Origin: Amorphophallus konjac
Taxonomy: Eukaryota > Streptophyta > Magnoliopsida > Alismatales > Araceae
NCBI GenBank assembly: GCA_022559845.1
Contig: CM040124.1
Location: 72,873,491-72,937,490 of the forward strand
DNA length: 64,000 nucleotides
Direction: 5' to 3'
A program made the translations under genes and the position numbers. Shown piece by piece: positions 57,611 to 64,000 of this stretch; within the stretch, counting starts at the first letter, position 1, and each line of letters begins with the position of its first letter. The notes beneath the pieces were generated by a model. The model was not told the origin of the DNA. It did not search any database and saw only the letters and a list, made by a program, of their open reading frames with translations.

Positions 57611-60600
57611 TGATAGGATGCAAGACCTGGATACAGAGGGGGGTGAATGTATCCTGCTCTAAATATCACCCAATTAAAACTCTAAAGCTCAAGTACGCGG
57701 AATTAAAAGTCGTTGATGAAATGTGCTGAAAATACTTAGAAGCAACTCAGCAAGACAACACAAATCTATTAGCTCTCACACGCTCCTAAGCAAACATCTA
57801 AAGATCGCAGTAGAGAAAATAACAAATAAGGAAAAACAAACCACAAGAGAACACCAAGATTTTTTAGGTGGTTCAGTCCAAAGACCTACGTCCACCCCTC
57901 ACTCCAAACCGGAGTTAGGCTTCCACTAGCTAGGCTAGAAACTGTAGACTCAGTCTGCAATAAATTGCTACCACACAGCTTGACCAGTGGAACAACCTCC
58001 CCTCTTCCTCCCAACCGGAGGGACACCCCAAGTGACTCCCAGCCACTTGGAAACCAGAGACGCAAGTCTCTCTTCCTCCAGACCAAGAGGGAAGACCTAG
58101 TCTTGCAACCCACAAGACCAGAACCGGAGGACCAATCCTCCCTTCCTCCAAACCGGAGGGGAACCTAGAGACCTAAGTCTCTCTTCCTCTGAAACCCAGA
58201 GGGAAGCACAGGTGACACCAAGTCACCTGTAAACTAGAGGTCTCGGACCTCTCTTCCTCCCAACCGGAGGGAACCCGACCTCACACAAGAGAATCGGAAG
58301 AACAACTGGTGAATGGTTAAAAAGAAAAACAAAAATGCAGCAACAGAAAGCTGGAAGGATAAAATGAAACTGTGGCTCTCGCAGGAGCTGGCTGGCCTGG
58401 ATTTGATCCACGGTCCAGCAGAAACTGATCTTCAGATGAAGCTTCCTTTGCTCTAGCTCTCTCTTCTTCTCACTCTTCTTTTTCTTCTCTTTCGCAGGCT
58501 CTCTCTCTGTCTCTTCTTTCTTCTTTTTCTGCTCACTGCCATTCTGCAGCTCTATCTTCTATCTCGATCACTCTCTTCCTCTTTCTTATCTGATCTCTTT
58601 TTCTTATCTTGTCTCTTTTTCTTATCTTGTCTCACTTCTCCAGATGGATGCGGCTGTGTATTTATAGCTGCAGCATTTAGGGCATTATCCTCGGATCACG
58701 TGCCAGGTGCCAACCTCGGATCACGTGCACTCCATAGTCTTTACAAACAGTACCTATCACACAGACAGCAGAAGATATCAGTTGGATGTATATACATGGT
58801 TCAGGCTGTTAACAAAGTGTGTACAGGCAAGATGCAGCTTGAGTGTATAGACTTGAAGGTTAACAATCGAGTGTACAGACTTCTTGTGAAGGATAGAGTG
58901 TATAGACTTGAACACTTAACAATCGAGTGTATAGACTTAAGGCTAACAATCGAGTGTATAGGGTTGAAGGCCTAACAATCGAGTGTATAGGCTTGAAGGT
59001 TATATCAAGTGTATAGGGTTGAAGGTTAACTAAGTGTATACAGTCTTCACAGGAGGATGTTCAGACTTTAACTTCTGAAGAGTATATACTCTGCTGAAGA
59101 ACGTTCAGTTGAAGTACAAGCCACAGGCTGTATGGACTTCGATGCAAAGGCTTAACAACGAGTGTGTAGACTTGAATGCTTGGAAGGATGTATATAGTTC
59201 ATCTTTGAAGGGGATGCACATATGCTAAAGAGTGTATAGACTTGCTGATCAAAGGAACAGAATGTATAGACTTGGTTGAAGACAATGCAATGTATTGACT
59301 TTGATGAACATATGCATTGTATGGACTTAACGACCCAACCAATGTATAGACTTAGAAACAGCAATGAAGCAAGTGTGTACAATGTGAGAGAGTGTATAGA
59401 CTTAGCAAACTTGAGACACTGTACAGACTATGATGCACAAGCAATGCATAGACTTCGTGATGCCAACAGACAATGACTGTGTAGACTTGTTTTGAACAAT
59501 GCACGCTGTGTAGACTTGCAATGCAAAGGCTGATGTATAGACTTGTAATGCAAAGGCTGATGTATAGACTTGGTAGCCTGGGGGCGTCGACGCATCAAAG
59601 AAAGGGGTCGACGCATGATGCATGGATGTATGGACTTGAAGATTCGAAGCCCCACAATGTTTAGACTTTAAGATGCATACGCCAAGGCTATACATACTTG
59701 AAGAGACGATGCACTGTAGGTTGTACAGACTTGCAGCTTGAGATGCTTACAGAGACAGACCACTGTATAGACTTCAAGTCCAAGTGAGATAGTGGTTGTA
59801 CAGACTTGGGCTGTACAAACTTGGAAGGCTTGACACAGCGATGTACAGACATTGTGATGTATCGACTTAGGAGCATTTGCCAAGGCTGTACAGACTTCAG
59901 CCTGAACTTGTGTGCTGTGAGTAATGTATAGACTTGGTGAGCTACAAAGCACAATGTGTAGACTTGAAAAGGGAAAGGGCTGTACAGACTTGGGCAATGC
60001 AAAGCCAATCAGATGTATAGACTTCATGATGAGTAGACATGCCAAAACAATTGAACCGTGTACAGACTTAAACAAGCAAAGTCTGTACAAACTTGAAGAT
60101 TCACGATGTATAGACTTTGGCAAGAGACTGGCTGTACATACTTCAACATAGCTGTGATGTACATGCTTTGACAAAGCAGCGTTGTACAGACTTGATGAAG
60201 CTTCAGATGAAAGAATGTATAGACTTCCCAAACGAATGTACAGACTTCAGAAGATGAAGACTCTATATAGACATGAAGAAGCTGAGTGAACAATGTATAG
60301 GCTTTGAACTCTGTACAGACTTGAAGACCCTGAGCCAATGTGTAGACTTTGCCTCAGAAACGAATGTATAGACTTGAAACAGAAGTCAGGCAAGCGTTGT
60401 GTAGACTTGGCCAGAACGTAGGGAAAGGTATGAATGTATAGACTTGGCCAGAACGTAGGGAAAGCCGCCAATGTTCAGACTTGATCATCCAGCCGTGTAT
60501 AGACTTTGTTTCGAGCAACATAGGTAAAAGATACAATGTATAGACTTTGCACAAGAGTGCCTGAAGTGATGTACAGACTTGGAGTGCCAAAGCCATTGTA

Positions 60601-61384
60601 TAGACTTGGCGTGCCGAAGCCATTGTATAGACTTGGTGAATGGCTTGAAACACAAGGACGCTGCTCACTGTACAGACTTGAGGTTTCAACAGAATGATGT
60701 ACAGACTTGGAGAATGGCTTGAGATACAGAAACGCTGCTCGCTGTACAGACTTGATCAAGGCAGCTAAACAATGTACACACTTCCAATGTATAGACTTCT
60801 CATGAACAGTCCAATGAGCATACTTCCCTTCGATGCATCTATAGTGCAATGTATTGACTTTGAAGAATATGTACATGGCGTTGTACAGACTTTGAATGAA
60901 GAGCCTAATGTACAGACTTGGATGCCCAAAGGTAATGTATAGACTTGTAAGACACTCATGCACTGAAGATGTATAGACTCTGAAGAAATGAGGCGATGTG
61001 TAGACTTTGCCTAAATGCAGTGTGTAGACATGGAGATATGATGCATGAACAGAATGGCGTTGTATAGACTTGCAGATCTGGGGGGTCGACCCATCAGGAA
61101 AGGGGGGTCGACCCACTACTGTCCAGACAATGCTAAAAGGGTATAGCAGCATCTAACATCAAACAATCCAGATTAAATGCAATTATGAAATGCATCAACA
61201 ACTATGAAATGCATTAATGCACATACCACACAGCCTCAGCCTGTTCGTTGGTTATGTCATTCAGATAAGATGTTCAATGAAACTTGCATATGCAACACAA
61301 TGCAACACAAACAGATTTATATGCAGATTCAAACAGATGATGACTTATAGTGTTTGCTATCATCAAAATCACAGGGACACAACA
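57611..61384 (-). repeat. 5' LTR of element B'
   Basis: This is near-identical to 45210-48991, including the hairpin train (about 57867-58290), the motif array (about 58785-61070) and the GTCGAC pairs near 59586/59607 and 61085/61107. The small number of differences suggests a recent insertion. Confidence 0.93.
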
Positions 61385-61389
61385 TCTAT

Positions 61390-62680
61390 GAATGCGAGGC
61401 TATGCATTGTACAGACTATGTGAATACAGTGCTATGACCTGTACAGACTCTACGCATGCAGGGCTTATGCCATGTTCAGACTTTGTGAATACAATGCTGT
61501 GCAATGTATAGACTCTGTATATGCAGAGCTTAAGCCATGTACAGACAACAAATATGCAGAAGTAAACGTGCGTCAATGTGTAGACTTAGCAAAATAAAGT
61601 GTGAACAAAGCAACACAATGTGCAGACTTCGTGTAGTGCATGAATGCAGTGTATAGAGTTTAGTGCAATGAGTGTTCAGGTGATGTACAGACTCTGAGTT
61701 GAACAATGCACAATGCCTATGGGAATGTATAGACTTAGACGTAGGTAAAGATTCCAATGTTCAGACTTTGTGCAATGTATGGACTTAGTGTGTGCGAGCC
61801 TGCTGCAGCCAGTGTACAGACTTTGAGTGTTGTACAATCATGCTAAGATGTAGTGTATAGACTTTATGCGAGCATGATGCAGCCAGTGTACATACTTAGA
61901 CCTGCGTGCATGCAATGCGTTGTATAGACTTGCCCATGGCTGTCTAGACTTTGCATGCGTGCCTATAGCAATGTGCAGACTTGCAGACAATGCGTTTTGC
62001 AGACTTTACGTGCCACAATGAAACGCTACATGAGACGATGAGCAGCCAAGAACGATGTATAGACTTCAAATCAAAGAATGCACAATGTACAGACTTGACT
62101 GAGACACTACATAAGACGATGTATAGACTTAGCCGATGCAGACTTAGTCTGATGTACACACCTTGCATTAAGCAAGGCAGTGTATGGACTTGCCGATGTA
62201 CATACTTAGTGCATGAAGCAAGGCAATGTATGGACTTCGAATCATGAGACGTTAAGTAAGACGGACGATGTACAGACTTCAAGTCCACTTGAGATGCTAA
62301 GTGAGTCGGACCAATGTATAGACTTATGCTGTGCCGCAAGATGGCAGTGTACACACTTGGTTAAGACTGTCTAGACTCTGCATGCGAGCAATGGCGATGT
62401 ATAGACTTGCTAACACACTGTTGTATAGGCTTTGCTAGCAACAATGTGCAGACTGCACGATGTATATACTTGCAAGTCCTTCGTAGGTAAAGATGCCTAA
62501 TGTACAGACTTGCTAGTGTGCATGCCACAATGCAGTGTATGGACATGAGTGTGCGTGCAGTGCTACAACCGATGTATGGACTTGTGTTGACGCTACAGGA
62601 CAACTGCCAATGTATAGACTTCACAAGTGCATGCAATGCAGCAATGTATGGACTTTGAACTTGTGCATGCAATGTATAGA
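61390..62680 (-). repeat. Rest of the A' 5' LTR (U3 array)
   Basis: This continues the LTR cut at 45209 and consists almost wholly of GTCTRTACA copies on the minus strand (TGTATAGACTT) with unlike spacers and some CGTCTCA-type spacer words. It ends inside a motif copy (aatgtataga) where the next repeat starts, so the LTR start is not present. Confidence 0.8.
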
Positions 62681-64000
62681 TGATGTGACACCTGTAGATC
62701 TCTAATTTAGAATAATCCACTTAAAAGAAATATCAATAAAAAATGATAATAATAATAATAATAAGCATGAGCACGAGGTGCTAAGGGGAGTGTGTGATCG
62801 CCAGAGACACGAGTGCCTCAAAAATATAATAATGAAAACATGGGAGAGATGATCGCGAAAAATACCTCAAAAGTGCGGGGATGTGAGTGCTTCCTTTCTC
62901 TTCAAATCGGCCGGCCGATGAAGAGAGTTCTTCCTTTGATTACCCTTGCAAGACAAAGACAACACCAATAAAGAAATTGCATTAGATATGTGGTGAGTGT
63001 AGCATCAATTCCTAAATAAAGATGAGCATGAAATCATGGTGAAGAACACACCTTAAGGGTGTTGGCCCTTAAACCCCTATGCAAAAAAGGGTGTGGGAGA
63101 TATGAATGCATGTAAAAAAAAATATAATGGGGAAAGAGTGCAAGAGATGCACTAAAGGGGAGATCTCAATATAATTGAGAGGAAAATCAACATAATAATG
63201 ATGAAATATATGATGCATGATGCATGAATTATGAAGATAAGAAATAGAATAAAAAGGAGATAGATAAAAATCTTGTTTGTGGTCCCTTTGGCTTGATGCT
63301 CGATGGAGAGAAACTTCAAAAGATGGGATGATGACTTGATGTGAAGAAGCCTCCTTAGCCGATGCCACCTTCGGTTCCTGTAAAGAAAGAAAACAAACAG
63401 AAGAAGAAGGAGAAGACAGAAGAAGAAGGGGAGGAAAAAATACAGAAGAAGAAAGAAGAAAAAGAAACAGCACAGAAGAAGAAAAAGAAGACAGAAGGAG
63501 AAAGAAGAAAAACGTGGGAGGGAGAAAATGAGAACAGAAGAAACAAAAACACAGAAGAAGAAGAAGAAAAAAAACGGAAGAAGAAAACAAAAACAAAAAC
63601 CCAAGAAGGAGACCGGAAGCCGAAGCAGGAGAATAAGAACCACCCCTTAACAGAGCTACAGAAGTTCTATTAAGGATAGAAGAAGAGATAAGAAGGAAAG
63701 AGTCCAATGGAAGAAAAGATAAGAAGGGGCAAGAGCCCAAAGAGGGGAGGATTAAGCTGGGCAAGAACCCAAACGAAGTAGGGACTCTCTGGGGAAAGGC
63801 TGCGTTCGTTCGGAACACAAAAGTGAAACACGACTTGGTTCAGGGCGTCAATTGTTGAATTGACGACCTGCCCAGAGGGCGTTTCTTAAAAACACGCCTT
63901 AGACTAAGGCGTCTCTTCCTGGATCAATTTTGGAAATAAGTCTTTCTTTTATTTGAAAATTCTGAAATACGCCTTAGGAAGAGGCTTTATTTAAAACACG
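62681..64000. repeat. Unclassified repeat, possibly the start of a gypsy-type LTR
   Basis: It begins tgatgtgacacc, a plausible LTR start, exactly where the A' array breaks. The sequence is AT-rich with a TAA microsatellite (62741-62762), then a GAA-rich stretch, then short inverted repeats: CGTCAATT with AATTGACG (63846-63865) and GCCTTAG with CTAAGGC (63896-63910). No gene is seen. The strand and family are unknown, and the far end is outside the window. Confidence 0.4.
63376..63625. repeat. GAA-rich low-complexity stretch
   Basis: It consists almost only of agaagaag and aaaacag words. The frames open on both strands here (Lys/Glu-rich or Phe/Ser/Leu-rich) reflect composition, not a gene. 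Confidence 0.85.

Larger units (their letters stand above)
45210..61384 (-). mobile_element. Element B': complete TR-GAG element of the B family, minus strand
   Basis: The LTRs (45210-48991 and 57611-61384) share ends tgataggatgcaag and gcacaaca or acacaaca. The exact target duplication TCTAT lies at 45205-45209 and 61385-61389. The interior has a primer site (57597-57608), a gag remnant (55290-57489), a non-coding tail and a polypurine tract (about 48993-49005). It is interrupted by solo LTR H. There is no pol. It sits in the 5' LTR of A'. Confidence 0.93.

Noticed and set aside
63069..63818. Phe/Ser/Leu-rich minus-strand frame of about 250 codons resembling a membrane protein
   Set aside because: It is the complement of the GAA-rich low-complexity stretch; composition alone explains it.

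Overview
This window is repeat-dense nuclear DNA from a flowering plant. I see no host gene in it. Almost all of it is LTR retrotransposons nested in one another. The plant assignment rests on Ty1/copia elements with Sirevirus-like features (initiator-tRNA-Met primer site TGGTATCAGAGC, long gag with coiled coils, many polypurine tracts before the 3' LTR) and on a Ty3/gypsy chromovirus-type pol.

Layout, left half: a diverged tandem repeat (23601-24640) carries element C (3' part only, LTR 21825-23600). C is interrupted by element A (5' LTR 1-1012, gag remnant 1069-3539, 3' LTR 17956-20827). A is interrupted by the complete element B (5506-17640, flanked by TATAT and TGTAT). Right half: a minus-strand LTR D (about 24.6-27.3 kb) adjoins a minus-strand gypsy element F (LTR plus pol, 27.6-40.8 kb). 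F is interrupted by element E (31860-39663, flanked by CTCTA and CTCTC). F ends at a minus-strand LTR G (40831-41938) fused to a gag of the A family (A', 41939-44012). The 5' LTR of A' is split by the complete element B' (45210-61384, target duplication TCTAT), which itself carries a solo LTR H (50515-54252, target duplication CTTCA). The last 1.3 kb starts another repeat.

A, B and B' carry gag but no protease, integrase, reverse transcriptase or RNase H. They stop at the GPKxxWVP linker and run straight into non-coding sequence, which is the layout of non-autonomous TR-GAG elements. E looks like a gypsy counterpart, with a gag-like start and a long proline-rich ORF. Every coding region here carries stops or frameshifts.

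Three kinds of non-coding structure stand out. (1) The transcribed leader of every copia-type LTR is a train of short back-to-back hairpins, more than 20 in about 540 nt in element B. It ends in a hairpin pair whose stems change between families while pairing is kept. (2) U3 regions hold long arrays of a degenerate GTCTRTACA motif, covering over 10 kb in total. (3) A GTCGAC palindrome recurs as pairs or arrays spaced about 21-22 bp in LTRs of unrelated families (C, D, F, B', H). These three are my main candidates for an undescribed system. They are read by eye; no folding or statistics were run.
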